64,000 bases of DNA from contig NZ_CAXBDD010000005.1 of assembly GCF_963974515.1 (NCBI RefSeq), positions 44,483-108,482 on the forward strand. Reading direction: 5' to 3'. The notes beneath the pieces are model-generated. The model did no database searches. It was not told the DNA's origin and worked only from the letters and a program-made list of their open reading frames with translations. The number at the start of each line of letters is the position of its first letter. Position 1 is the stretch's first letter. Both the position numbers and the translations under genes were made by a program. Below are positions 26,701 through 36,056 of this stretch, piece after piece. The stretch comes from Sunxiuqinia sp963974515. Lineage in GTDB: Bacteria > Bacteroidota > Bacteroidia > Bacteroidales > Prolixibacteraceae.

Positions 26701-27097
26701 TGTCGGCGTGGTCGAATGCCAGCTCCGGCAAATGTTCCATTCTGAACCAAGCCGCTTCAGCAGCATCGTCGCCACCTTTCACGTTCGCCTCTTTCTCAAC
26801 AAAACCATAAAAAATAACCGACAGCGTCCGTCCACGCGGATCACGATCTACGGCATCGTAAACCCGAAACTGCTCCAGCTTTTCCACCGTCAGACCGGTT
26901 TCTTCCTTCAGTTCCCGTTTGCAGGCGATTTCCAGCACCTCGTCCATTTCGATAAAGCCACCAGGCAAAGCCCATCGGTCTTTAAAGGGGTCTTTTGCCC
27001 GCCGGATCAACAAAATTTCAGCAGTTTCCTTCTTCAGAATAATGGCATCGGTGGTGACTGCAGGCCGCGGATATGCGTAGGTATAGGTTTTTGTCAT
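26660..27097 (-). CDS. NUDIX hydrolase
   Basis: 145 residues. The NUDIX box is complete: G-x5-E-x7-REUxEExGU read as 'GGFIEMDEVLEIACKRELKE' followed by 'ETGLTV' (about residues 46-71). The N-terminus 'YTYAYPRPAVTTDAIILKK' is typical of NUDIX proteins in the ADP-ribose pyrophosphatase/NrtR-like group. It would hydrolyse a nucleoside diphosphate linked to another group; the substrate is not determinable. It is cytoplasmic. The 3' end overlaps wbqC by 41 bp in convergent orientation. The upstream gap to the NlpC/P60 gene is about 70 bp. Confidence 0.9.
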   Translation of the reverse strand: MTKTYTYAYPRPAVTTDAIILKKETAEILLIRRAKDPFKDRWALPGGFIEMDEVLEIACKRELKEETGLTVEKLEQFRVYDAVDRDPRGRTLSVIFYGFVEKEANVKGGDDAAEAAWFRMEHLPELAFDHADIILDFLRLLSLSR

Positions 27098-27166
27098 TTG
27101 TCTCTTGATTGCTTGTCATTAATACAATAAATACTGAATAGCCTATAAACCGGGCTCTTCGCAATG

Positions 27167-27952
27167 CTAGTCGATAATTCGTTTCATCACGCGCATCTTG
27201 TGTGAATAACGTTTGGTCTCGATATTGAAAATTCCAAACTGGTCTACATTGTCAATGCGCACTTTTCCTGAAGCATGAATAATCTTGTTCTTCTCCCAAA
27301 TAATACCAACATGGATGATATTTCCTTCTTCGTCATCGAAAAAGGCCAAATCGCCGGGCTGCGCTTCCTCCACAAACGAAAAAGCCGTGCCCACATGTAC
27401 TTGTTGGCTGGCATCGCGCGGAATTTTTATTCCGGCCTGCTTGTAAATTACCTGGATTAAGCCGGAACAATCAACACCAAACGGTGACCGTCCGCCCCAC
27501 AAATATGGCACATTGAAATACATCAAAGCCTGTTGAATGATCAATTTTCGTGCATCGGCCGGCCGGTGATACATATAATTTCCAGTCATCTGATACACAT
27601 CGCGATTGATTGAAAATTCCTTTTTATACGGACGCCAGCAAGGCAGTGTGCTGCCGGCAACAATCATCATGTTTTGTTCGCCATTTAGTGGAATCAAGTT
27701 AAAAATATCCGTACAAACAGCAAAAGGAGAACTCTCCGTCTTCAGATAAGTGCGATCGGACAATTCCGTGATCATTTTCTGGTCTACCCATCCTTCATAG
27801 CCATCGTAAGCCGAAGTAATCCGGCACCATCCCATAAATTGTTCGTGTACTTCAAAATGTTCACCAAACAAAATCTGGCTGGTCATTTCACTTCTTTCTG
27901 AGGGGTCTTTGCGAAGCGGTATGATGCTTAATCCGGAAATTCCGTAATTCAT
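27167..27952 (-). CDS. NlpC/P60 (C40) cell-wall peptidase with SH3-like domain
   Basis: 261 residues. The C-terminal C40 domain has the catalytic cysteine in 'FGVDCSGLIQVIYKQAG' (near residue 165), the histidine in 'GNIIHVGIIWEK' and the third polar residue in 'KIIHASGKVRID'. The N-terminal part holds SH3b-like segments ('EQFMGWCRITSAYDGYEGWV') that usually bind the wall. Such enzymes cut between D-Glu and diaminopimelate in peptidoglycan stem peptides. There is no clear signal peptide ('MNYGISGLSIIPLRKD'), as in other Bacteroidota members (YkfC-like) that act on muropeptides in the cytoplasm; this placement is an inference. Confidence 0.88.
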   Translation of the reverse strand: MNYGISGLSIIPLRKDPSERSEMTSQILFGEHFEVHEQFMGWCRITSAYDGYEGWVDQKMITELSDRTYLKTESSPFAVCTDIFNLIPLNGEQNMMIVAGSTLPCWRPYKKEFSINRDVYQMTGNYMYHRPADARKLIIQQALMYFNVPYLWGGRSPFGVDCSGLIQVIYKQAGIKIPRDASQQVHVGTAFSFVEEAQPGDLAFFDDEEGNIIHVGIIWEKNKIIHASGKVRIDNVDQFGIFNIETKRYSHKMRVMKRIID

Positions 27953-28099
27953 CTGTTCTTTCTATTACTTTTCAATTTCAAACGGCAACCTGCTAATCCG
28001 AAGCCTGTTCGACTTCATCAAGTTCAGAAATCTGATTGCATGGCGTGTTTCACGAAAGAAATTGTTATTTTTAATTCTTCAAATATAAAACTTCAAGAC

Positions 28100-28107
28100 T
28101 AGTTTTG
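28100..28107 (+). promoter_or_regulatory. -7 promoter element before PgpH-like gene
   Basis: TAGTTTTG matches TAnnTTTG 33 bases before the start codon. The -33 box is not clear. Confidence 0.4.
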
Positions 28108-28139
28108 TACCGTATTGGAAAGTCTTTAAAAAGGTATTT

Positions 28140-30206
28140 ATGAAAAAGTTATTAACGCGACTGGCCCGCTATTACCACTTCTTTTACATTGCATTCGCAT
28201 TTTTGGCAACCGTTTTTCTGCTTTATCTGATTATTCCGGGAGAGAGCCGGTTTAAATATGAATTTCAGAAGAATTCGCCATGGCGGCACGAAACCTTGGT
28301 TGCTCCTTTTAATTTTGCCATTTTAAAAGCCGATGAGGATGTTAAACTGGACCAGGATTCTGTTCGAAGCAAGTACATCCCCTACCTTAAGATCGATACA
28401 CTTCAACGCATGGTGCAAACCAACAACCTGGCTAAATCGCTTGAACAGTTTGACCTAGATACAGCAACCGTTAGGAATCTATCGCATTTTTTGGCTGAGC
28501 TATACGAAACAGGATTGATTGAGCAGGCGCCCGAAAATCACCCGGGCTTACAGAATAAAAACGAAGTGATTCTTATAAAAGACAAGCTGGCCAAGCATGT
28601 CCCGACTGATGAGCTCTTGACACTTAAAACCGCGTATCAAAAGCTGAGCGACACAATTAGAAGCAGTCTGGGTAATGATTTTGGCACCTTCTACGAAACT
28701 GTAAACCTAAGCGATTTTATTGTAGCTAATATTAGTTACGATGAAGAATTTAACATGGGCGAATTACAAAAGAGACTGGACGAAGTTTCTATTACCCAGG
28801 GGATGGTCCAAGCCGGCGAACGAATCATTTTTAAAGGTGATATTATAACCCCGGATAAATATGTCATTCTGGATTCGTTGAAAAGGAGTTATGAAACCAA
28901 ACGAGGGCAAGACATTGAGCGTTATTTGCTGATCTTGGGCAAGCTCATACTGATTATTTCTTGCTTACTGATTCTGATTTTCTATCTGTACTATTTCAGG
29001 CCCGAAATTTTCAATCAAAAACGTCGATTAAGTTTCATCCTGATTATGATTGTGCTAATGGTTTTTACTTCACGGTTTGTAAACGACCGTGACTTTATGA
29101 ATCTATACCTGGTACCAGTAGCCATCCTGCCGATCCTGCTGCGTATCTTCTTCGATTCGCGGACAGCAATTTTCACCCTGCTGGTAACAACACTCTTAAT
29201 CGGTTATTTTGCACCAAACAATTTTGAATATATTTTTCTGAATCAAGTTGCCGGAATCATTGCAGTATTCAGCCTGGACAAACTTCACCGCCGTTCGCAC
29301 CTGATTCTGACAGCATTCTGGGTTTTCCTCGCTTACTCCGTGGTTTTCCTTGCCCTTTCCATGATCCAGGAAGGAAACATCGAATCAATTCCCTGGAGAG
29401 AACTGGAATGGTTTGGTGGCAATGCCTTGCTCATCCTGCTCGCCTACCCTTTGATTTATATTTTTGAGAAGCTTTTCGGTTTTGTGTCTGATGTCACACT
29501 TATCGAGCTTTCTGACACAAACCAGCCACTGCTGCGCAAACTGGCTCAGGAAGCACCCGGCACTTTTCAACATTCGATGCAAATAGCCAACCTGGCCGAA
29601 GAAGTAATTTTGCGGATTGGCGGAAATCCATTTTTGGTGCGTGCGGGGGCTTTGTACCATGATATTGGCAAAACCAACCAACCAGCCTATTTCATCGAAA
29701 ACCAGGCTGCTGGCATGAGTCCTCACAGCAAACTTGACAATAAGGAAAGTGCAAAAATCATCATCGACCATGTGACCCGTGGCGTAAAAATTGCCCGCCG
29801 CCACAAACTCCCTGAAGTACTGATTGAGTTTATCAGCAGTCACCACGGAACCTCGCAGGCCAAATACTTTTATACCACTTACAAAAACGAGCACCCCAAC
29901 GAAGAAGTTGACCCCAAAGAGTTCACCTATCCCGGGCCACCACCCAAAAATAAGGAAACCAGCGTGGTCATGCTAACGGACGGTATTGAAGCGGCAGCCC
30001 GCGCCATGAAAGAAAAGTCGTTGGAGAACCTTCGGGTGCTGATTGAAAAGATTGTACAAGACAAAATTGATACCAGGCAACTTGACAATGCTGATTTGAC
30101 GTTGCGGGAGATCCGGATCTTTAAGGAAACAATTCTCGAGAAACTAATGAATATTTATCACATCCGTATCGAATACCCGGAAGACAGAAGCCAGAATAAG
30201 AAGTAG
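28140..30206 (+). CDS. 7TM-HD phosphohydrolase (PgpH type)
   Basis: 688 residues. One N-terminal membrane helix (16-36), an extracytoplasmic 7TMR-HDED domain (about 40-255), seven membrane helices (about 268-455) and a C-terminal HD domain with H478 ('FQHSMQIANLAEEV'), the H507-D508 pair ('GALYHDIGKTNQP') and further histidines in 'DHVTRG' and 'ISSHHGTSQAKYF'. PgpH of Listeria breaks down cyclic di-AMP with this same architecture, so a c-di-AMP phosphodiesterase role is a strong family inference. It is single, upstream of cstA, and c-di-AMP controls osmolyte and potassium transport, which may relate to the betaine operon nearby, though no direct link is seen. Confidence 0.92.
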   Translation: MKKLLTRLARYYHFFYIAFAFLATVFLLYLIIPGESRFKYEFQKNSPWRHETLVAPFNFAILKADEDVKLDQDSVRSKYIPYLKIDTLQRMVQTNNLAKSLEQFDLDTATVRNLSHFLAELYETGLIEQAPENHPGLQNKNEVILIKDKLAKHVPTDELLTLKTAYQKLSDTIRSSLGNDFGTFYETVNLSDFIVANISYDEEFNMGELQKRLDEVSITQGMVQAGERIIFKGDIITPDKYVILDSLKRSYETKRGQDIERYLLILGKLILIISCLLILIFYLYYFRPEIFNQKRRLSFILIMIVLMVFTSRFVNDRDFMNLYLVPVAILPILLRIFFDSRTAIFTLLVTTLLIGYFAPNNFEYIFLNQVAGIIAVFSLDKLHRRSHLILTAFWVFLAYSVVFLALSMIQEGNIESIPWRELEWFGGNALLILLAYPLIYIFEKLFGFVSDVTLIELSDTNQPLLRKLAQEAPGTFQHSMQIANLAEEVILRIGGNPFLVRAGALYHDIGKTNQPAYFIENQAAGMSPHSKLDNKESAKIIIDHVTRGVKIARRHKLPEVLIEFISSHHGTSQAKYFYTTYKNEHPNEEVDPKEFTYPGPPPKNKETSVVMLTDGIEAAARAMKEKSLENLRVLIEKIVQDKIDTRQLDNADLTLREIRIFKETILEKLMNIYHIRIEYPEDRSQNKK

Positions 30207-30270
30207 CCGAAAATACAAATTTGAACAAGCGAAAATAAAAATAGGTCCGCCATCTTAAACGAACCAAGCA

Positions 30271-31725
30271 ATGATTACTTTTTTTGCTGCACTATCCGTT
30301 TTACTGCTTGGGTATTTTATTTACTCCAGGATTATTGAACGGATTGCAGGGACTGATCCCAACCGGGAAACACCAGCCTACTCGATGACTGACGGCGTAG
30401 ATTATATGCCGTTACCCTGGTGGCGCATCTTTCTGATCCAATTTTTGAACATCGCCGGATTGGGGCCCATCTTTGGTGCGGTTGCCGGAGCCATGTGGGG
30501 ACCGGTTGCCTTTATCTGGATTGTTTTGGGCTCCGTATTTGCAGGCGCTGTACATGATTATTTCTCCGGAATGCTTTCCATTAAACACAGGGGATTGAGC
30601 ATAACCGAAATTGTGGGCATTTATATGGGTGTGGGTACCAAACAATTTATGCGGGCCTTTACCGTGCTGCTAATGGTCATCGTGGGAGCCGTCTTTATTA
30701 TGGGCCCGGCGAAAATTCTCTCGGGGCTGACTCCAAATTTCGCTTCCACAACCTTTTGGGTATGGGTCGTCTTCGCCTATTACCTGTTGGCAACCATGCT
30801 CCCTATCGACAAAGTAATTGGGCGAATCTATCCCGTTTTTGGCTTTGCCCTGGTCTTTATGGCTGTTGGACTGATCGTTGCCCTTTTTGTAAAAGGTTAT
30901 CACATTCCTGAGCTGAGTTTGGCCAACATGCAAAACTTCCATGTAAACACAGCCGACTTTCCCATATTCCCGATGTTGTTTATCACCATTGCCTGCGGAG
31001 CGATCTCCGGCTTTCATGCGACCCAATCGCCTTTAATGGCACGGTGTCTGACCAACGAAAAATACGGGCGTAGAGTGTTTTACGGGGCCATGATCACAGA
31101 AGGAGTGGTTGCCCTGATTTGGGCGGCTATCAGCATGAGCTTTTTCGGAGGAATCCGCGAACTCAACGAAATGATGACAGCAAACAGTGGCAATGCGGCA
31201 TTTATTGTGAATGAAATTTCGAACTCCTTGCTGGGAACCTTTGGTGGATTTTTGGCCTTACTTGGTGTCGTGGCGGCTCCAATCACCTCGGGGGATACTG
31301 CCTTCAGAAGCGCACGTTTGATCGTTGCCGATTTCATGAAATTCAAACAAGGGCCGATTAAAAACCGGCTGTTTATTAGCATTCCGCTGTTTTTAGCTGG
31401 CTTTTTGCTCACTCAGATCGACTTCAGCGTCATTTGGCGCTATTTTGCCTGGGCCAATCAAACCCTGGCGATGGTTGTTTTATGGACCATCACCGTTTAC
31501 CTGGCGCAAGAACGAAAATTCTACTGGGTAACATTAATACCAGCAGCGTTTATGACCGCGGTAATTGTCACCTACCTGCTCTTTGCCCCGGAAGGATTTT
31601 CACTGTCAAAAGAAATCTCCTACACCATCGGAATAGCAACGGCTGTTCTGGCTCTAGTGGCCTTCTTTTTCTACCGGAAAAATTATTTTACAAGGAAATT
31701 GGTCAAGGTCATTATCCGAGATTAG
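30271..31725 (+). CDS. cstA: Carbon starvation CstA-like peptide transporter
   Basis: 484 residues with about 13 hydrophobic membrane segments. The N-terminus 'RIAGTDPNRETPAYSMTDGV' followed by 'QFLNIAGLGPIFGAVAGAMW' matches the CstA core, as do 'GFHATQSPLMARCL' and 'AAPITSGDTAFRSARLI'. It is a short version (E. coli CstA has 701 residues) lacking the extra C-terminal helices; such short forms are usual in this phylum. CstA proteins take up peptides or pyruvate under carbon starvation. The gap to the PgpH gene is 64 bp, so co-transcription is possible. Transported substrate not determined. Confidence 0.9.
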   Translation: MITFFAALSVLLLGYFIYSRIIERIAGTDPNRETPAYSMTDGVDYMPLPWWRIFLIQFLNIAGLGPIFGAVAGAMWGPVAFIWIVLGSVFAGAVHDYFSGMLSIKHRGLSITEIVGIYMGVGTKQFMRAFTVLLMVIVGAVFIMGPAKILSGLTPNFASTTFWVWVVFAYYLLATMLPIDKVIGRIYPVFGFALVFMAVGLIVALFVKGYHIPELSLANMQNFHVNTADFPIFPMLFITIACGAISGFHATQSPLMARCLTNEKYGRRVFYGAMITEGVVALIWAAISMSFFGGIRELNEMMTANSGNAAFIVNEISNSLLGTFGGFLALLGVVAAPITSGDTAFRSARLIVADFMKFKQGPIKNRLFISIPLFLAGFLLTQIDFSVIWRYFAWANQTLAMVVLWTITVYLAQERKFYWVTLIPAAFMTAVIVTYLLFAPEGFSLSKEISYTIGIATAVLALVAFFFYRKNYFTRKLVKVIIRD

Positions 31726-31806
31726 TGCAGCTATTACAACCATTTCAACTTCAACATTTACAGTAGCTATTGCTTTTCAATAAGAATCACTAACTTAGCT
31801 ATCAAA

Positions 31807-32487
31807 ATGATAGCGACGATGAGAACACCGAACCCTATTCTAATCCTTTTCATAGCTGTTTTGTCCGCCTGCAACCAATCGCAGGACCTGTTTAACGGCC
31901 GTAATCTTAGCGGATGGCACATGGATGTGCCGGCCATAGACGAAAATCCAGAGGCTCCGGTACCTTTTCTTGTTCGCGATGGACTATTGGTCAGCCTGGG
32001 TGAACCAAGAGGCCACCTAATCAGCGATGCAGAATATTCCGATTACAAGCTGGACGTGGAATACCGGTTTGCCGGGGAACCCGGAAACTGTGGCGTTTTA
32101 ATTCATGCTTCAACTCCACGGGCTTTGTACAACATGTTTCCACAATCGCTGGAAGTGCAAATGCAACATGGCGATGCAGGTGATTTTTGGTGTATTGTGG
32201 AAGACATCACCGTTCCGGATATGGAAAGCCGCCGTGGTCCAAAAGAAAATTGGGGTATTACCGAAGGCAAGGAACGCCGGATTAAAAACCTGACCGACGG
32301 TTCGGAAAAACCTCTGGGCGAATGGAACCAAATGACAATCGAGTGCAAAGCAGATAGTGTCCGCGTTTGGGTTAATGGCGACCTGGTCAATGCAGGGTAC
32401 AACTGCACCGCACAAAAAGGAAAACTGGCCCTGCAAGCCGAAGGTGCTGAAGTTGAATTCCGCAAAGTCACTTTAACCAACCTATAA
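31807..32487 (+). CDS. DUF1080 (3-keto-disaccharide hydrolase-like) lipoprotein
   Basis: 226 residues. A lipoprotein signal ends in 'ILFIAVLSACNQ' (lipobox LSAC), so it is anchored to a membrane. The DUF1080 domain follows: 'DLFNGRNLSGWHMD', 'YKLDVEYRFAGEPGNCGVLI' and 'EWNQMTIECKADSVRVWVNG', the lectin/glucanase-like fold of the family. Members have been linked to hydrolysis of 3-keto-glycosides in gut Bacteroidota. It stands alone. Substrate unknown. The start is ATG at 31807; a second ATG at 31819 would give a shorter signal. Confidence 0.88.
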   Translation: MIATMRTPNPILILFIAVLSACNQSQDLFNGRNLSGWHMDVPAIDENPEAPVPFLVRDGLLVSLGEPRGHLISDAEYSDYKLDVEYRFAGEPGNCGVLIHASTPRALYNMFPQSLEVQMQHGDAGDFWCIVEDITVPDMESRRGPKENWGITEGKERRIKNLTDGSEKPLGEWNQMTIECKADSVRVWVNGDLVNAGYNCTAQKGKLALQAEGAEVEFRKVTLTNL

Positions 32488-32812
32488 AAACTTGTTCTTA
32501 CAAGATCAATTTATCGTCATGTAAAATTTAGATTAAGCTTGCATATACAAAAAGTGTGTTAATTGTACTTACAGAATCAAAATACCCGATAAGCCTTCAA
32601 TTTAAACACCTATCCTTCAATGATCGCAGTATCATCAACTCGAAAAAAGCTAATAAAATAGAGACATTCATTTTTGGCACACTTGGGACTCGCCTTCGGA
32701 CGTCGTTTGGGAAACCATTCATTTTTTATACTTTTGTCCTATAGAAACAACCTCCAACGCTTGCAACGTAGAATTATTGTATAAAAATCAAAAATCTTAT
32801 TTATTTACCATT
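32488..32812. other. Region upstream of porin/betaine operon
   Basis: This gap holds the operon promoter at 32706-32736. A 62-codon frame at 32556-32744 runs through the promoter, has no homology I recognise, and is not called. No other RNA or repeat is evident. Confidence 0.6.
32706..32736 (+). promoter_or_regulatory. Consensus Bacteroidota promoter of the betaine operon
   Basis: TTTG (32706-32709), 19 bp, then TACTTTTG (32729-32736): an exact match in both boxes and spacing. Transcription would start near 32743, about 70 bases before the porin-like start codon. Confidence 0.75.
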
Positions 32813-34003
32813 ATGAAGAGTTCGCTTAAGACAACAATCAAGCTAAGTGCTTTATTTGTATGCCTGTTTACTTTTAGTTTATCAGGGCTTACGCAAGAAA
32901 AAGAAAACTACTTTAAAGTTGGCGGCGCCGTGCGTTTCAACATGTTTTCAAAAAGCTGGGTCGAAAATAAAACGCAGCCAGAATTCACCTGGGACACCTG
33001 GCGCCTAAATGTTGATGGCTCCGCAGGTGGAATTGACCTGAGTTTTGAATATCGCTTCTACCCCACATTCGGGACACACTTTATCCATCACGGCTATTTA
33101 GGCTACGAATTCAACGAAAACCTATATATGAAACTCGGTGTCAGCCAGGTGCCTTTTGGGATAACGAAGTATGCATCTCACTCCTGGTGGTTTCAGGGAC
33201 AGTACTATTTTGGTCTGGAAGACGACTACGACATGGGAATCAAGTTTGACTACAACGGAATTGACAAACTCGACCTGAGTTTTGCATACTACCGCCAGGC
33301 CGAGCCCGAAGGCCCAACAGCAGGCGGGGCAGTTACCTATGGAGCCAGCGGACCAGGAAGATATTCGTATGATATTACTCCGGGCGTTGGTAAAATTGGC
33401 AGCTCAACAGTTGATGCGCACATTCGCGAGTTGAACCAGTTGAATGTACGGGCAGCCTACCACATCAGCGAGCAAGTTGAAGTAGGCCTGTCAGGCCAAG
33501 TAGGAGGTATCTACAACAGTGTGCTTGATGAAGCTGAAACAAGTACAGCTTTTGCAGCGCATCTACTGGCCGACTGGGGCAAAGGTTGGAATTTTAAGGG
33601 AACTTACATCAATTACAACTACAAAGCCAAAGCCGATGACGGGCAGTCGCTCGACATTATTCAAATGGGTGCCTATGGCTCACCATACGACGTAGCTGCC
33701 AAGGCAAATGCCTATGCGGTAGGGATCGCCAAAAGCTTCCCAGTCGACTTTGGGCCCATCAAAAGCTTACAGGCCTATGTGGATTATACATTTGTCGATA
33801 AAGTGAATGATGATTACGCTGATATGCATCACCTGATTCCTGGCATCTTAGTTTCAGCCGGGCCCGTTTATACCTACATCGACTATGCGATGGGTAAAAA
33901 TCAACCATGGCTAAACGCAACATTTGGCGAAGGATTAGGAGTTGGAGACAGCGACGCGGATTGGATGAAGCGTTTTAACATCAACATTGGATACTATTTT
34001 TAG
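32813..34003 (+). CDS. Outer-membrane porin-like protein of the betaine operon
   Basis: 396 residues from ATG 32813. The signal peptide is 'LSALFVCLFTFSLSGLTQ'. The mature chain reads as a beta barrel: repeated aromatic/charged alternation ('SFEYRFYPTFGTHFIHHGY', 'LGVSQVPFGITKYASHSWWF', 'IGYYF' at the C-terminus, ending in Phe as many outer-membrane proteins do). It resembles phosphate-selective/DcaP-type porins of Bacteroidota. It is only 7 bp before the ABC ATPase gene for glycine betaine, so it is the first gene of that operon and probably lets an osmoprotectant or similar small solute across the outer membrane. The substrate is inferred from context. Confidence 0.75.
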   Translation: MKSSLKTTIKLSALFVCLFTFSLSGLTQEKENYFKVGGAVRFNMFSKSWVENKTQPEFTWDTWRLNVDGSAGGIDLSFEYRFYPTFGTHFIHHGYLGYEFNENLYMKLGVSQVPFGITKYASHSWWFQGQYYFGLEDDYDMGIKFDYNGIDKLDLSFAYYRQAEPEGPTAGGAVTYGASGPGRYSYDITPGVGKIGSSTVDAHIRELNQLNVRAAYHISEQVEVGLSGQVGGIYNSVLDEAETSTAFAAHLLADWGKGWNFKGTYINYNYKAKADDGQSLDIIQMGAYGSPYDVAAKANAYAVGIAKSFPVDFGPIKSLQAYVDYTFVDKVNDDYADMHHLIPGILVSAGPVYTYIDYAMGKNQPWLNATFGEGLGVGDSDADWMKRFNINIGYYF

Positions 34004-34010
34004 TAGCAAC

Positions 34011-35237
34011 ATGGAAAAAATAAAAATTGAAAATCTTTCGCTGGTTTTCGGAAAAGGAAAATCGAAAGCCCTTAAAATGCTTGATCAAGGCAAAAGTAAG
34101 GCTGAAATACTGGAAGCCACGGAATGCAATGTTGCAGTTAGAGACGCCAACCTGACCATCAACGAAGGGGAGATTTTTGTGATTATGGGCCTTTCTGGAA
34201 GTGGGAAATCAACTCTGCTCCGTTGTATCAACCGGCTCATAGAGCCTACCGCCGGAAAAGTCTACATCAATAATAAAGAAATCACCCGCATGTCCGAAAA
34301 GGAACTGCTAAATATTCGGCGCACCGAGTTAGCGATGGTTTTTCAGCATTTCGGATTGCTCCCTCATCGCACGGTACTTAGCAATGTCGCCTTCGGGCTT
34401 GAACTTCAGGGCATTGACCGGGCTGAACGCGACAAAAAAGCAGAGGAAACCATTGAATTGGTGGGACTAAAAGGCTATGAGAACCAAAAAGTCAGCGAGT
34501 TATCAGGTGGAATGCAACAACGTGTTGGTTTGGCGCGCGGCCTGGCCAACGCCCCGGAAGTATTGCTAATGGACGAAGCTTTCTCGGCCCTCGACCCCTT
34601 GATCCGATCGCAAATGCAGGATGAACTGCTGCTGCTTCAGGAGAAAATGCAAAAAACCATCCTCTTTATCACCCACGATTTGGAAGAAGCCATCAAGCTG
34701 GGCGACCGCATTGCCATCATGAAAGATGGCATCATTGTTCAAGTGGGTAATTCAGAGGATATTATTACCAATCCGGCCGATGATTACGTCAAGTCATTCG
34801 TCGAGAATGTTGACCGTAGCAAGATTGTCACCGCAGGCTCCATCATGTTTAAAAAGCCCAAGCTGGCCCGCTTGAAAAAAGACGGTCCGGCAGTGGTTTT
34901 GCGCACCATGCGCGATATTGGGGTAACCTCATTGCCAGTGGTAAGAACGAACCGCACCTTCCTGGGATTTGTGAAAATAGAAGATGTTGTGGACCTGAAA
35001 AAGAGGGAAATCAAAACCATTGAATCCATTATCCAGAATTCGGTGATGACGGTAAACCCCGATACGACCGTGGAAGATATGCTTCCACTGCTTAGCAAAA
35101 CAAACTTACCAATTCCGGTGGTCAACGTGGACAATCACCTCCTGGGGGTGGTCACACCCACTTCGCTCATTGCGGAAACCACGGGTAAGGATACAGGAGA
35201 AATTAATGATATCATCCAAAAGGCAATTGAATTATGA
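34011..35237 (+). CDS. proV: Glycine betaine/proline ABC transporter, ATP-binding subunit
   Basis: 408 residues from ATG 34011. ATPase domain: Walker A G60-T68 ('GLSGSGKST'), signature 'SELSGGMQQRVGLARGL', Walker B 'EVLLMDEAFSALDP' and switch His in 'LFITHDLEEA'. The N-terminus with 'KGKSKALKMLDQGKSKAEI' is typical of ProV/OpuAA. Two CBS domains (about 285-405) follow, which in OpuA sense ionic strength or c-di-AMP. It is the energising subunit at the inner membrane. It overlaps the permease gene by ATGA. A start further upstream at 33987 lies inside the porin gene and is rejected. Confidence 0.94.
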   Translation: MEKIKIENLSLVFGKGKSKALKMLDQGKSKAEILEATECNVAVRDANLTINEGEIFVIMGLSGSGKSTLLRCINRLIEPTAGKVYINNKEITRMSEKELLNIRRTELAMVFQHFGLLPHRTVLSNVAFGLELQGIDRAERDKKAEETIELVGLKGYENQKVSELSGGMQQRVGLARGLANAPEVLLMDEAFSALDPLIRSQMQDELLLLQEKMQKTILFITHDLEEAIKLGDRIAIMKDGIIVQVGNSEDIITNPADDYVKSFVENVDRSKIVTAGSIMFKKPKLARLKKDGPAVVLRTMRDIGVTSLPVVRTNRTFLGFVKIEDVVDLKKREIKTIESIIQNSVMTVNPDTTVEDMLPLLSKTNLPIPVVNVDNHLLGVVTPTSLIAETTGKDTGEINDIIQKAIEL

Positions 35238-36052
35238 TTATCGGACAATATATCGAAAATGGTGTCAACTGGCTGACTGACAACTTCTCAGGCGTATTTG
35301 ATGGCATTAATACCGGTATGAGCTCGTTGATCGAGGTCATAGAAAGTGTCTGGATTGGCCTGCCTTTTTACGTGACCATCGTCCTCTTTACGGGTGTGGC
35401 GTTGTGGAAAGCAGGGCGCAAAAATGCCATACTCACGCTCTTGGGCTTGGTGTTTATCTATTTTACCGGGTTCTGGGAAGAGACGATGCAAACCTTCTCG
35501 CTGGTTCTGGCTTCGGCCATCATCGCGCTGGCGATTGGTATTCCCGTAGGAATTTGGACTGCGAAAAACAAAACGGCCAATAGCATCATCCGGCCCATTC
35601 TCGACTTTATGCAAACCATGCCGGCTTTTGTCTATCTGATTCCGGCAGTGTTGTTCTTCGGTCTGGGGACAGTGCCCGGAGCTTTTGCTACCATTATTTT
35701 TGCGATGCCTCCCGTTGTCCGGCTTACTTCGCTGGGAATTCAGCAAGTGCCCGAAGACATTGTGGAAGCCACCAAAGCTTTCGGCGCAACTCCCCGGCAA
35801 TTGCTCATTAAAGTGCAATTACCACTGGCCATGCCAACCATTTTAGCCGGAGTCAACCAAACCATTATGATGTCACTGTCCATGGTGGTTATTGCCAGTA
35901 TGATTGGCGCCAAAGGACTGGGCGAAATAGTACTGCAGGGAATCAGTCAATTACGAATCGGTCTTGGGTTTGAGAGCGGACTCGCCGTTGTATTACTGGC
36001 GATCATCCTCGACCGAATTACACAAAATTTAGGAAATAAACAAAAAAAGTAA
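35234..36052 (+). CDS. proW: Glycine betaine/proline ABC transporter, permease subunit
   Basis: 272 residues, six membrane segments (for example 'VTIVLFTGVALWKAGRK', 'ILTLLGLVFIYFTGF', 'LVLASAIIALAIGIPVGIW'). The permease loop that docks on the ATPase is 'EDIVEATKAFGATPRQLLIK', with the conserved EAA-type Gly. 'LPLAMPTILAGVNQTIMMS' and 'VVIASMIGAKGLGEIV' match ProW/OpuAB. It forms the channel of the uptake system. It is coupled to proV by a 4-bp overlap and followed by the binding-protein gene at 4 bp distance. Confidence 0.95.
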   Translation: MIIGQYIENGVNWLTDNFSGVFDGINTGMSSLIEVIESVWIGLPFYVTIVLFTGVALWKAGRKNAILTLLGLVFIYFTGFWEETMQTFSLVLASAIIALAIGIPVGIWTAKNKTANSIIRPILDFMQTMPAFVYLIPAVLFFGLGTVPGAFATIIFAMPPVVRLTSLGIQQVPEDIVEATKAFGATPRQLLIKVQLPLAMPTILAGVNQTIMMSLSMVVIASMIGAKGLGEIVLQGISQLRIGLGFESGLAVVLLAIILDRITQNLGNKQKK

Positions 36053-36056
36053 TAAG

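Noticed and set aside
32556..32744. 62-codon frame between DUF1080 and porin genes
   Set aside because: It runs through a full-consensus promoter, has no recognisable similarity and no translation signal.
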